From positions 372,001 through 436,000 of the forward strand of contig RSEE01000017.1 in assembly GCA_003971905.1 (NCBI GenBank): DNA of 64,000 nucleotides. The letters are read 5' to 3'. The position numbers and the translations under genes were made by a program. A model generated the notes under the pieces. That model was not told the DNA's origin. It saw nothing but the letters and a program-made list of their open reading frames with translations, and did not search any database. Positions 1 through 10,544 of this stretch are shown piece after piece. Numbering within the stretch: the stretch's first letter is position 1; every line of letters starts with the position of its first letter. Source of the stretch: Moniliella sp. 'wahieum' (lineage: Eukaryota; Basidiomycota; Moniliellomycetes; Moniliellales; Moniliellaceae).

Positions 1-470
1 CCATCGCTGAGACCATCGCCATAATCAATGGCCTTTGGCATGTGGCTTGTTATCGCCGACACCAACATAACATGGGAAACATGGGGCCAAAACACCCCAC
101 CACCCCCCGTGTCCCAGGTTGCTCATAGCGACGCCTGCCCAGCTGAATACTGGTATCCTGATCGGCCTGTGATCAGCCACAAATATGCCCCAGGCCTATA
201 TTTTGAGTACTGTGGGCATTCGGCTACTCGGAGTACTGGTGCCTGAGGGTGCCTGAGTATACTACAATGGACAAGACCGGGATGAGGTTGTCCCTCAGAT
301 ATTAGACTTCAAGCAGGGGGCTCTGGGAGGTCTTACGCCCGGGCTGCATTCGTGGTTCCCGTGCTTATTAGGCACTCACCAGCCGCTGAAGAGGGCTCAG
401 GCTGACCGGGCTGATAATGATCGTCAGGCCGGCGTCAGGCACGTCAGGCCTCGGGCTGAGGCTACTTGAC

Positions 471-491
471 CTCAAGCTTCAAGCTTCAAGA
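471..491. repeat. 7-bp array, CTTNAAG class (3 units)
   Basis: Three units spaced exactly 7 bp apart (CTCAAGC, then TTCAAGC, then TTCAAGA). Each junction forms the palindrome AAGCTT. Confidence 0.8.
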
Positions 492-832
492 TCCATGTAC
501 ATTTACATTGAAGCTCTGGGACGCCCACTACAGCCACATTACTTGCCTCATTCGCGTCACTAACGGTTTTGTGCTGTGCACGTGTGCATTGTACCGAGTA
601 ACGGCGAGGCTATCGCCATATCGATCTTCTCCTGTCCAGATTTTACTGCGCTTTTGACCGTTATGTCTCCAGGGTTTGTAGCACCCATCGAGACTACTGC
701 GGCCTGGACCTGGGCACCTGTTAGGGGACTGAGCCTCAGTAACTGAAGCGCTGAAGCGCTGAAGCTCTCGAAGCTTGAAATCAGTGAACATCAGATCTCC
801 GAGCAGTGCATGTGGGCATTCCTCTCGTAGGC

Positions 833-860
833 GTGACACGTGACATGTCTAATGTGACAC
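833..860. repeat. 7-bp array, GTGACAC class (4 units)
   Basis: Four units in 7-bp register: GTGACAC at 833, GTGACAT at 840, a degenerate unit at 847 and GTGACAC again at 854. GTGACAC is an odd palindrome (GTG-A-CAC). Confidence 0.8.
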
Positions 861-1050
861 ATGCGAGAGGCTTAAGAAGTGAAACAAGAGGCGTTCTCTC
901 GCATACGCGAACGTGCCGCCTGCTTGATTAACCCGATTCCACATGGTTCGCTCCTCAGCGCAGAAGGCCCGGATGTGAATCTGTAGGCATCCCTCAGGCC
1001 TCGCATAGGCGCGATGATGGGATTTACGATCTGCCCCCCCACCAAGTTCC

Positions 1051-1058
1051 TTATAAAA
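1051..1058 (+). promoter_or_regulatory. TATA-like element of the histidine phosphatase gene
   Basis: TTATAAAA lies 78 bp upstream of the ATG at 1129 and only 14 bp upstream of the ATG at 1065. This spacing favours 1129 as the true start. Inferred from sequence only. Confidence 0.5.
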
Positions 1059-1064
1059 ACAAGC

Positions 1065-1760
1065 ATGTCGCCTTCCCTTCCTCTCCTTTTCCCCCATCCA
1101 CCTCTCTCTTCTCTCGCCCGTCTGCATCATGTTCCCCGCTGTGCTCTTCTTTTGCTTTTGGCCAGCTTGGTTCAAGCCGACAAGACCAAGGTTGCCAACA
1201 AGGTGTACCTTATCCGGCATGGCGAAAAGCCGGACAGTGGGAATGGACTGTCGACCCAAGGTACCGAGCGGGCGCAGTGCCTTCCCTCGGTGTTCACCTC
1301 GTCGAACGGGTACAACCTGGGACTGATCATGGCGGAGCAGCCTCAATCGGATGGCTCGCAGCAGCGCCCCTACGACACGGTTAAGCCCCTTGCCGACTCG
1401 CTGGGGTTGACTGTGGACACCAACTGCCAGCGCGACGATACATCGTGCGTGGCCAACGAGATCCAAAACTTTGCCGATTCGTCAAGCCAGGACATCCTGA
1501 TTTGCTGGGAGCACAAGGCGCTGTCGGACATCTCGGACCAGCTGGGAGACCAATTCAAGTACCCTTCCGACCACTTTGGTATGTCTCTGTCTGCCTCCCT
1601 TTTGTTGCGCGTTTTGCGTTCTTTTTGGGGTTCTGTGGCGTATCTGATCGCTAACTGTGGGATGGGTGGATCGGCAATAGACTTGATCTACGAGATTATC
1701 GATGGCGACTTGACGTCCAACTCGCCCTGGTCTGAGGACTGCGCCGGGTTGGACTCGTAG
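1065..1760 (+). CDS. Secreted histidine phosphatase superfamily protein
   Basis: The open frame starting at 1065 contains a hydrophobic leader (CALLLLLASLVQA), a likely signal peptide, followed by NKVYLIRHGEKPD. This holds the catalytic RHG motif of the histidine phosphatase (phosphoglycerate mutase-like) superfamily. An intron at 1579-1680 (GTATGT donor, CTAAC branch, AATAG acceptor) removes an in-frame extension and joins the first exon to LIYEIIDGDLTS and a stop at 1760. The ATG at 1129 sits better relative to the TATA element but is one frame off. A single missing base in the T-rich run near 1150 would explain that, so the N-terminus is uncertain. At roughly 170-200 residues it is close to short fungal members that act on unknown phosphoesters. 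Substrate cannot be told from sequence. Confidence 0.82.
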   Translation: MSPSLPLLFPHPPLSSLARLHHVPRCALLLLLASLVQADKTKVANKVYLIRHGEKPDSGNGLSTQGTERAQCLPSVFTSSNGYNLGLIMAEQPQSDGSQQRPYDTVKPLADSLGLTVDTNCQRDDTSCVANEIQNFADSSSQDILICWEHKALSDISDQLGDQFKYPSDHFGMSLSASLLLRVLRSFWGSVAYLIANCGMGGSAIDLIYEIIDGDLTSNSPWSEDCAGLDS

Positions 1761-2229
1761 TGCCAGGCGCAATTGCATTGACAACTTTCTGGACGAACGG
1801 TGGGCGGAGGCTGCCTTTGGCTTTTGGCATTTGGGCTGGGCTGGGCGACTGGTAATGATTACGCGATGGTCCAAGTCAATCGAAGTCGATGAGGGTGCTG
1901 TGCGTGATGGAACAGAGGGTACTCTCCGACGAGCAGTCTACAGGAGAGGTGGGCAGGCGATTGATCACAGAGAGCGGAGCGAGATTAGGTGCAGCGAAGA
2001 GCGGAGCGGTGGCGGAGAGGCAGGACCCAACTGCAGAGAAAACGGACAGGAAAGGCGGGCGCACGCGCCGCGCGAGCTATGGTATGAACGGGTCTAGTTC
2101 CCTGAGCCCTACTGGCACCAGCCTATAGGCAAACTACCATGTATCGCCCCGACGTCACAACAGGAGAGGCAGCCCAACAAAAGGCTACCTATTTACCTAC
2201 CGTCATAAGATTAGTCAGCGTGCTTGGCC

Positions 2230-2257
2230 GCTAACGCGTAACGTGTAACGCGTCGCC
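2230..2257. repeat. 7-bp array, CGTNACG class (4 units)
   Basis: Units begin at 2230, 2237, 2244 and 2251. The second, CGTAACG, is a perfect odd palindrome and its neighbours differ by one or two bases. Confidence 0.8.
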
Positions 2258-2558
2258 CGTAATATAACCGGCAACTGGTAACCAGACTGGAAGCTTAAAG
2301 TAACGTTTAACCCCACCGACGTTTCAATGCACAATGCAGGAACATTGTGGGAAGGATATGTGTGCGCTGCGCCTCCGCACTGGGGCTGCGCGGGATTGGG
2401 GCGACAAAGCAGGCGGAGAAGGCAGGCGCGGGGGCAGTGTGAACCTGCGCTCCCCTGCAGAGACGGTGCGGGGGTGCTGGGGCGCTGGGGCCACCCCGGA
2501 CAGAGCGGGGGCGGTGGGTGCGCTTGGGTGCGCTTGGGTGCCCCAGGCAAGCGTCGCA

Positions 2559-2572
2559 TCTGAGATCTCAGA
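2559..2572. repeat. Two adjacent TCTNAGA heptamers
   Basis: TCTGAGA at 2559 is followed directly by TCTCAGA at 2566, forming AGATCT at the junction. Confidence 0.7.
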
Positions 2573-2846
2573 GCGCTCACCTCAATCAAGCTCACGCACG
2601 GGGGCTGTGGACTGGGCCAGTGCGCTCTGCCCTCGGCATATACGCTGCTCGTCCATACCACACGTCACAGCAGGACCATGTTCAATGGGCTGCGTGGCGC
2701 ACTATAGCACACTCACCAGCACCCAGCCGCAGCTGCAGCAGCACAGGCCCGACAGCTCACGCCAAGCCGCGTCGGCGGCATGCCAGCTGCTCGCAGCCAC
2801 ACGTGTCTTCCCGCCGTGCCTCTCCTCCTCCACCACCACCGCCACC

Positions 2847-4530
2847 ATGTCTACGTCGCCCCGCTCGGGCTTCCGAGTATGTCAAGTGCTCTTTGCTCCA
2901 TCCGGCATGCCGTGCCCGTCCGTCGCGCTCGCCTCTGACCACAGCGAGACCCTACAGACTGCCTAACCAGCCAACAGACCCAGCTCCTCGCCGACCTCTG
3001 GACTGCCTTCTTTGCCTCTTGCCGCATCGAACCTACCGCGGCCGTGGCCGATACATCCTCCTCCCAACAGCCCCTCGCTGAGTCGGCCACAGCCCATTCG
3101 GGTCTCCATCCACAGAGCCACAACATCCCCTCCGACGACCGTGCAAAGCAGCAGCTCAAGCGAGCTGAGGAAGCATCGGAGATGCACGCCTTTCTCGAGA
3201 CGTATGGCGGCCCGCAGTTGCGTCGGATTTTTTGGACCGGCATCGTGCGAGGCGACCATCCCGACGCGGTCATGCTCCGCTTTCTCCCGAGCTAGGAAAT
3301 GGGACGTACAGGCGGCTGTGAACCAAATTGGCAGTGTGGCCCGCTTCCGCGTGGAAAACCAGTTGGAAGCACTACTTCGCGGCGGGGAACCCGTGTTGGC
3401 GCGGACCAAGGGCGCCGCCTCGCTGATGCGTCGCGGGGTTTGCTACATTTGGGGCCCACGCAACAGGGAGAACCGATCTATTGGATTGAGGTGGCTCGTC
3501 ATCTCTCTGCAAACCAGACGCAGCACGAACTGCTCCAACTCGTACACTACTACCAAGAGTGGCTCTCTCTGTTGACGGTGCCACCGGTGGAGAGGAAGCT
3601 GATCTGTTTTAATCTGACCAACTTTTCCCTGCGCCAGATGGACTGGTGGTGCGTGTTTGCGATTGTCAAGACGATCGATCGGTACTACCCAGAAACAGTT
3701 TCGCGCTTTCTGGTGTGGAGCCCCCCGTGGATCTTCAAGCCGATCTGGATGATTTTGCGTCCATTGCTCGATCCTGTGGTGCGGGAAAAGGTGGTAATTT
3801 TGTCCGACATTAATGAACTAGCCAAGTATGTCCCGCTCCATCGTGTACCAGCGGAGACGATGCAGGGGGCCAGAGTCCATGGAAATACACCTGGCCTGAA
3901 CCCAAGGAAGAGGAGCCTGTGGATGGCCGACTGCAAGAACAAGAAAAGACCGACGAGTTCTTTGCATCGGTCCAAGCGTTTGAAGATGCCACCCGGACCT
4001 GGCTCATGACAATGGAGCGAGCGGAACCGCGGCCGCGTCGGATAGGAAGGGGGTCAAGTCCGCCTCGGATCCCTACAATGGGTTCTTTGACGGAGAAGAC
4101 CCCTTTTCCACCATGACTCCACAAGCACACAGCCTGTCCTCATCCGCAACTCTTCCGCTTGATGGGACAGAGAACCCCATTGTTCAAGGTGCCAAAGCTG
4201 CGTGCAATGTAGCGGCTACAAGGATGCGGATGCACTGGCTCGAACTGCTACCTCACCTCGTAGGGCAGAATATGTGGCTGTCATGGGGCGTTTCACCTCT
4301 TAATGGAAGTGTGACATGGACCTATCCACCACCTCTGGAAGAGAAAGCGAAAGCGTTGGAAGGCACAACTTCTTGCCAAATGGCCCCCCTCCCCAGGGGA
4401 AGATGTCATGACGATTCACCGTGGACCCGATGGGAGCGAAACCCAGATTATTGGTGGCGTTAATGCGCTGCCTCACCTCTCTGTTGTGCTCGATACTATT
4501 GAACAGCGTAAGCCTATCAAGACGTTCTAG
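2847..4530 (+). CDS. CRAL-TRIO (Sec14-like) lipid-transfer protein
   Basis: A short first exon (MSTSPRSGFR, 2847-2876) is followed by an intron at 2877-2977 (CTAAC branch). The second exon opens with TQLLADLWTAFFASC. The CRAL-TRIO N-terminal helix signature (VMLRFL then RARKWDVQAAVNQ) is followed by the lipid-binding core: PIYWIEVARHL, ICFNLTNFSLRQMDWW, IDRYYPETVSRFLVWSPPWI and LLDPVVREKVVILSDI. These match Sec14-type phosphatidylinositol/phospholipid exchange proteins. The C-terminal tail ends TIEQRKPIKTF at 4530. The frame changes several times (near 3290, 3455, 3860, 4030 and 4300-4390) while protein character continues, which fits single-base sequence errors. The protein would act at the membrane-cytosol interface. 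Its exact paralogue (SEC14, CSR1 or other) is not resolved. Confidence 0.85.
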
Positions 4531-4828
4531 AGAAACTGGGCTTCCCGTCTCTACGTTCCGATATGTTTTCGAATCGGTTTTGTAGAGGGGGGGGGATTCC
4601 TTTTTTCTTCCCTCTCTCAGCACACCCTCACCATTCGTGTGCTTGGCTCAACCATTTCGTGTGCTTTGCTCATTTCGGCGCTTGCTCCCCCCCCCCCCCG
4701 ACCCCTCCTTCCTCTGGGACGGCGAGCAACCTTTTTTTCCCTCCGGAGGGGGCATCAATCTCGTCTGCGGTTAGCAATGAGTTTGAGTTCCATGACCTGT
4801 GACTGAGGCGAGCAAAAGAGAAGGCAAA

Positions 4829-5570
4829 ATGGTTGCTTCTGTTGTCATTGCCCAGACTCATGCGGGGAGGTGTTTTGGGGGGAGCAGTTCAACCGTTCTT
4901 TTTTCGCATTGGTCCATTGGCCAACAGGTCTACGACCGAGTTTTCCCCCTTCAATATTAAGTCTGTGTACTTGTTTGTGTACTTGGTGTGTACTTGTTTG
5001 TTTGCTTGTTAGAATCGCATCTAAAGTGTCGTTGTGGACCCAATAGTGCGGGAGTGCGCGGCGAGTGCCCCTCCCCCCCAGCCATTGGCCACAGCCGTGT
5101 TTCTTTCTTATATTACTCCCCCCTTCCATGCAGGTTCGTGAGGGCTCCATCGTATGTTATTCCCCTTCCTTTGGTGGTGAGCAGCATGCTGATTACCCTC
5201 GGACGAATGGGAATAGCAAGGTGCGCCACTGGCCATGCAATGTATTGGTCGCCGTGGTCCTTCCATCATTCCTTTCTTTCTGTCTTTCGCCTGCAGACCC
5301 TGCTGTCATGGAATCATTTCCATTCCAACATAGCGATTTGCACATGGTGTTGAGCTCGTCCGCCAGGTGCCCGATTTTCTTCGCGGTACTTTGACCACCT
5401 CGTCACTCAAGTTTACATGGACGCGACGAAGCGGCTCGAAGGGTTTTCTGAGAAGGGTGAGTTGGCTTAGTTCAGACCAAGCATTATCGTTCGGCATTCT
5501 ACCAGGAACTATCCCTCCTACTCATGCTACACTTGACAAGGGAGAGGGTAAGATCATTTAGAAGACAAGG
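4829..5570 (+). CDS. Putative multi-exon gene, family unknown
   Basis: Weak but coherent exon signals lie between the Sec14-like gene and ERJ5. A possible start at 4829 gives MVASVVIAQTHAG before a GT at 4870. A CAG acceptor at 5131-5133 precedes GSIVCYSPSFGGEQHADY. A second CAG just after 5290 precedes VMESFPFQHSDLHMVL, and DHLVTQVYMDATKRLEGFSE follows after a frame change near 5385, ahead of a GTGAGT donor near 5454. The region is otherwise unlike the T-rich spacers around it. I recognise no domain, and the exon phases do not all agree, so boundaries are guesses. It may instead be the long 3' flank of the upstream gene. Confidence 0.3.
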
Positions 5571-5584
5571 TAGGCAACATGCAG

Positions 5585-6624
5585 TTACTTTCCGCTCTTC
5601 TTTTTGCGATTGACAGGTTTCTTGGTCTTGACCGCAGTGGTACCCGTCACAGCAGCTTCCGGCAAAGAAGGAGCTTCCTCTTGCTCCTCTCCCTTTTCGT
5701 CCGATTCCTTAGGGGGCGGGCGGAACTTCTGTACCAGCGCATAGGCCACGTGGTGGACCACGAGGGAGCTTCAAGCGCCTGCGGATCATCACAAACCGCT
5801 CTCCGCCCGAGTTGGGCACAACGCCTTCCACCAACTCGGGGGATACCATGACATCAATGGTGCGGGACGATGCGGCGACTGGGGCAGCCAAGAGTCGCTT
5901 GAGCGCACCCTCATGTGCAGCCCAAGCTTCTTCCGACTCATCAGAGGGCAGGGGGGAAGTGCTTCAAAGCCGCCCAGGGCACTCGCACTTTGCGCACACC
6001 AACCGCCTTCTTCCCCGCAGGTTGAAGATGAGCTGGGCTCTCGCATCCAGGGCCCAGGGCAACCAGCCGCGCAGTCCGCCACAGTGCCACCACTTTCTTC
6101 TGGTCTCGCACAAAGGTGTATTGTTCAGCGCACGCTCCAATGCCACCGAGAGCACGAAGAGAAAGACCATGACCCCAACCAGACCGGGGCGATAGCGGTG
6201 GTAAAAGTACCCTGTGCCCCTCCATTGAGGGAACCCGTTCTTGAGGAATTCATCGTACCGGTCCCTTCGTCCGTCGCGGAGAATCTTGTTGATGCGGCCC
6301 AGCTGTTCAAACTGCTTGGCTGCCTGGGCAGAAGGGTTGCGGTCCGGATGCAAGGCCAGCGATTTCTTGCGGTACGCGCGCTTGATCTCGGGCATCGACG
6401 CATCGCGTCCACACCAAGCGTCGTGTAGAAGTCGGCCTGGGGGAGGATGCGCGGAGCGCAGCCTGCAGCTCAAGATCTGGCGGGTAGGGCGCTAGGTCAG
6501 CAGGGAAGAACAACGCAGGGGAGAAACGCAGGTACCTCTGATGTCATCCTTGTCCCAGTGGTTTTGAGCGAGGGCGAAGCAGGCACCCATCAGCAGGGCA
6601 GACCCATGTCCAGCGGAGGTGCAT
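5585..6624 (-). CDS. ERJ5: ER-membrane J-domain co-chaperone, ERJ5-like
   Basis: Read on the minus strand, the start at 6624 is followed by a hydrophobic leader ([19 protein letters not shown]) and a 44-bp intron (6492-6535). The J domain follows: [10 protein letters not shown], then [20 protein letters not shown] with the HPD catalytic triad. Directly after the J domain comes [20 protein letters not shown] and a transmembrane helix ([18 protein letters not shown]). That tail (WRGTGYYYSRFRPG-like plus helix) is diagnostic of fungal ERJ5, a J protein that stimulates the Hsp70 Kar2/BiP in the ER lumen. The C-terminus is acidic then Lys-rich ([10 protein letters not shown]) and ends at 5585. Frame changes near 6405 and in the leader look like single-base errors. 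The gene is convergent with the Sec14-like gene. Confidence 0.82.
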
Positions 6625-9304
6625 CGTGCGTCGCACGTCGACTGTGCTGGGGCGTCACGTAGGGGTGGTGGTGGGGGGGGTGAAGGCGAAGCATGCGGCA
6701 CGGACGCAGCCTTGCCGCTGCTGTCCTGCCCCCCCTTCTTCCTGCCACGTGGAGCAGGCAGCTGATCGTGCCAGGCAGGCCAGGCAGGGCCAGGCACCTG
6801 ACCGGCCTGGACAACAGCAGGTCACGTGCTTCACGCTGGCCCGGCTCTCCTCTGCCTTACTCTGTTTCCCCCGAGGAGGCGCTAGAGGCACCAATTGCAA
6901 CTAGGGTTATGGTGCTCTGCAACCAGGCCGGGCTGCGTATTGCGCTGCTATTACTTCGTGACAAAACATCATCAGCGCAATCAGCAGCTGCGTGGGGGTT
7001 ATACCTGCTAAGGCCTCGGTGGTAAGGATACGAAAACGGCGGGTATACAGCTAAGTCCCCACCACGGATAGTGCCGTGCGCAGCGTAAAATAAGAGGGGT
7101 AAGGCTTCGCCAATACGGGTGTGCTATAGATTTGTTGGGAGGGAAGGATTCTCGGTTTGGGTATTGGGCACGATTTACATCCAGCATGGAGTTGCTCGGC
7201 GGCACCATATAGGACAGTTTCTATTTGACAAGGGTGCTGGTTGCTGTTCCTCTTTATTCCTCGAGAAGAAGCGTTGGATGTAGGTTGTGTTGCCCAGGAC
7301 CAGAACTTACACTTATTGTATAGCACGTGGGATAGTTTATAGCGGCGATGAGAGGCATAAAGCGTATCCAGAGACAGATGACAATACGTTTCGTTTGATG
7401 CTCTCTCCCTACGAGGGATGAATAGCAGAGAGAACAAAGGTGGGACATTACCACTTGTTTCCTTCTCGTGGAACGCCGCGCTCGATCCGCCTCGAGATGC
7501 TTGTTCCTTCATGCAGTTGACAATGACAGGAAAACATGGCGGCGAAGTGAGAGAGGAGGAGGGTAATAACGTCATATTATCGTGAAAGGCACAGACGTGC
7601 GTCTAGACACCTTTTGCACAGCCAGCACCTCCGTATTTTCACACCCCTTCTTGACTTCTCTAACATTATTGTGGGTTCCTCTGATCCGTATCACTCTCTC
7701 GCTCCCTTGCTCTCTTGCTCTCTTGCTCTCTTGCTCTCTTCTCGACTGGGCTTCTGTTTCAATCCCTTAACATAAACAACATGATCTACAAATCTCTCTC
7801 ATACTCTTCTCCAAATCGCTGTCCGTCTAAAACGCCAAACATAATGGTTCCGACTCAGTTTCTCACCTCCTTCTCGCCCGGTCGCTTTTTCCCTTGACCC
7901 TTCAAGTTTCATCCTCGAGACTCGTTCTTTTTCGCTTTCTTTTAGTGCGTGGCCATCACTTCCTTCCCTTACGATTCGTTTCCCTTAGACCTTTTCCATC
8001 ATTTGGTGCGTTTCACCCTTCACTCTAATATCGACCTCTTGTAACAGTCGGGGCTAGACAAGGGAGACCAAGGTCCTGTCAAAATGGGCTGAGAAATGGC
8101 ACGACCGTTCGTGGGAGGAAACAAGAGGCATCTGGGAGTAGGGAACCGAAGCAAAAGGGAAAGGGAAGAGCGAGATATGCGGGATGCAGAGAGCGTGTTT
8201 AGTCGATTGGTGACACCTCTCTTGGTTCTTTCTCTTCTCTTCTCTTATTCTTATGTGCCTGTTCTTTGACGAGGTTGGACGGGTGGGGAGATGATGCTAA
8301 AGATGTTGATGAGGTCGACGAGTAGTAGCATTAGTATAGCAGGGTAATGCATACACACCCCTTGTTATTTTTTTCTGTTTTTGTTTGGGCATTGGTCAGT
8401 AACTCCGCCCCATCCGGTCATTACGCTAGCGATTACGTTCCCTCCAGCTTCCCGACGCATGGATATCGCCTGCTGTTGCGGATAGGGCCAATGCAAGGCC
8501 TAGGCCTAGCCCCTATATTTAGATCTAGATCGGATGGTGTGATGAGAGTGATATGCCATGCAGCTTCACTTGAAATTTGAAAAGCTTAACGCTTACAGCC
8601 GGGACCAGAGGCTCTTCCCCCGCAAAGGTGTGCTCGAGCATCCAGGCGCTCAGCTCCCCACGAAGCCAAGCCTAGACTGGAGGCGCTGGGACACAGGGGC
8701 GCCAGGCTCGGGCGTGCGGAGGAATACTGAGGTCATTTTGGGGTGTGAGAAAAGAGACCCGAGGTACTCACTATGAAGCGTGACATGTGACAGGGGATGC
8801 ATGATGTGCAGCGACGAATGAGGCACGCATCCGCTGAACGTGATGGATTCCGCCTATTTCCGCCGCATCTGCCGTGCCGCGGACGATGGATGATGGGCGT
8901 GGTGGGTGAGCTGTGCGGACGACACTGGCGCCGTGCCAGCACACATGGAATGCCGCGTGGGGTGGGGGGCCGCATGGGGGCAGTGCGACCTCTTTAGCAG
9001 GCGCTGCATTGGGCGGACGCCTGCGGGCTGCTGCTCGGGCCTAGCTGGGCCCTCCCGCCCGGGCGGCCGCCGTGTCTGCCGCAGTGCATCCATTGGCCTG
9101 GTCTCGATCAGCGATCGTCCCACCACGCTGTCGTCGCCGATTCCGTCCCCCTCGCCCCCATCTCCAGCCTGCTGCCTCCACCCCTCTCGGCTGCGATCGG
9201 TCGTTGCTACTCGCACCCCCCCCCCCCCCACCCACCCCACCCGTCTGCTGCCCTCGCCTCGCCCCGCCACCCCCTCCCCCCCCCCTGAGGGTAAGGTGGA
9301 CAAG
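6625..9304. other. 2.7-kb gene-poor spacer between divergent ERJ5 and REG1-like genes
   Basis: No gene supported. A 174-codon minus-strand open frame (7051-7575) has no domain or intron logic. From about 7590 to 8260 the plus strand is strongly pyrimidine-rich with an 8-bp repeat at 7707-7740. From 8340 to 9060 there are AGGCCTAGG and GTGACAT-type motifs. The 9180-9300 stretch is C-rich and is probably the leader of the REG1-like gene. Confidence 0.5.
7707..7740. repeat. Octamer tandem repeat (TTGCTCTC, 4 copies)
   Basis: Four perfect copies of TTGCTCTC plus TT, inside a long C/T-rich stretch on the plus strand. Confidence 0.9.
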
Positions 9305-10427
9305 ATGATGAGCACGCCATCGCCCTACCCGTCCGTGCTGACGGGGGCGCCTCTGCCCGACGACGCCCAGATCGAGCGCAGTCAGCCGTCGGTCTGCGTC
9401 GACTACCTTTCCCACAAGTGGACCGACGAGGATGTGTGGTCCAGTTGGAAGGCCATGACAAAGAAGAAGAACGAGATCGCCAATGGTGTGCGCCTCGAGA
9501 ACGCCTCCTGGCGCACGTGGGCCAAGCAGCGCGGCAACCTGCCCACCGTTTCCCCCGAGACACTCAATTGGTACGTTTTCATCTGCCTGGCGAAACGTCT
9601 CTAATGTCTCTGGCTTGATCGCACCACAGGTTGAAGGACAGCGATGTCACCTGGCTCTACGGCCCACTTCATGAGCATGCCGAACCGGTACCCCCGCCTA
9701 AGGTAGCCAGTGTCTCGGAGCGCTTTGGCCTCGATCCGGGAACCCCCGCCCCCCTTATCGGTGGCACTCCCGAACTAGCCCCCTTTAGTTCGCAGCACCA
9801 ACACGCCACAGCCCCAGGTCGGATGGCATGACGCCTGAGGCATATCCTCCCGCCAAGCGGCGGATCGAGGAAACCCCGGAGAGTGGATTCCATGTCCACC
9901 CTGGCAATGCCGCCTTTGCCCACGCAGGGTTTGGGAGCTACGTCAATTCTTCGGGCCAGAAATCCATCCTGAAACACCGCACGCTTGGTGACATCCTCGC
10001 CCCTCACGACTCGAATGGGAACACTCTCACCCATGCCCACTCGCATGGCAGCCCTCACTCGCATGGCGAGGAGGACTCCAACTCGGACAAGGATGGGGGG
10101 CATAGACACATCACCTTCAACTCGACGGTGGAGCAGTGCATTGCCCTTGATGATCCAATGGAGGAGGAAGAGGAGCAGAATCCGACCATTGCCAAGCTCG
10201 CCCCGACGCACCTGAAAGCCCAAGCAGAGCAAGAACCCCACGTGTCGTTTGGCAACTTTGATTACAGCTATGCCCCCGAGTGGGAGGTGGTGGAAGACCC
10301 CGAGTATTACACCCCCGATTATGAGCCAGCTGCGGGCGAGACACTAAGCAGCGATGATTATCTCGACGAGCGTGGGCGCGCTACGCAACGGACGCCAGAC
10401 GAGCGAACGAACCGGATTCATGAGTGA
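9305..10427 (+). CDS. REG1: Reg1-like regulatory subunit of protein phosphatase 1 (DUF1752/GATA_AreA family)
   Basis: The N-terminal part contains VDYLSHKWTDEDVWSSW, RLENASWRTWAKQRGNLPTV and, across a 59-bp intron (9571-9629), ETLNWLKDSDVTWLYGP. This is the conserved block of the fungal DUF1752/GATA_AreA family that includes yeast Reg1. Downstream are two protein phosphatase 1 docking motifs in the usual order: a perfect SILK (9963-9974, within QKSILKHRTLGDIL) and an RVxF-type site (10107-10118, HITF followed by NSTVEQCIAL). In yeast Reg1 a very similar FNxxVEQC segment recruits Glc7 for glucose repression. A His/Ser-rich linker lies between them and an acidic stretch follows. One frame change near 9828 separates the two parts. 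By family it would target PP1 to Snf1-pathway substrates; direct substrates are not visible. The start at 9305 is the first ATG before the conserved block. Confidence 0.85.
9963..9974 (+). other. SILK docking motif codons in the REG1-like protein
   Basis: Encodes Ser-Ile-Leu-Lys, the canonical second PP1 docking motif, about 45 residues before the RVxF-type site. Confidence 0.75.
10104..10118 (+). other. RVxF-type PP1 docking motif codons in the REG1-like protein
   Basis: Encodes RHITF. This fits the relaxed RVxF pattern (basic, Ile, any residue, Phe) and is followed by NSTVEQCIAL, the context seen in yeast Reg1. Confidence 0.75.
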
Positions 10428-10544
10428 TCCTGTATCCAATCATCCTACATTAGCCCTGCCTTCTATTATAATTGCACGTTCCCAACCGGTTAACAGCGGT
10501 TTGTATTGCACCTTATGACAGGGCACACTCATAGTAGGCACTGC

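Larger units (their letters stand above)
1..1050. other. Intergenic, no supported gene; rich in short palindromic motifs
   Basis: I see no convincing gene here. Short open frames on both strands lack domain character. The DNA contains CGTCAGG repeats near 422-450, AGTACT motifs near 207-240, a 7-bp array at 471-491, an 8-bp GAAGCGCT array near 745-770 and another 7-bp array at 833-860. Confidence 0.6.
1761..2846. other. Intergenic, no supported gene
   Basis: No gene supported. It carries 7-bp arrays at 2230-2257 and 2559-2572 and an approximate duplication of GCGCTTGGGT near 2520-2540. The last 200 bp are pyrimidine-rich, as expected of the leader of the next gene. Confidence 0.55.

Noticed and set aside
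849-1466. 205-codon minus-strand open frame opposite the histidine phosphatase
   Set aside because: It is the mirror of a real gene; the product is Arg/Gly-rich with no domain and no splice logic.
7051-7575. 174-codon minus-strand open frame
   Set aside because: No domain, no hydrophobic pattern, no promoter-like context; kept only as a note.
8906-9304. N-terminal extension of the REG1-like protein
   Set aside because: The stretch is Pro/Cys/Arg low-complexity from C-runs and the ATG at 9305 begins normal protein sequence.
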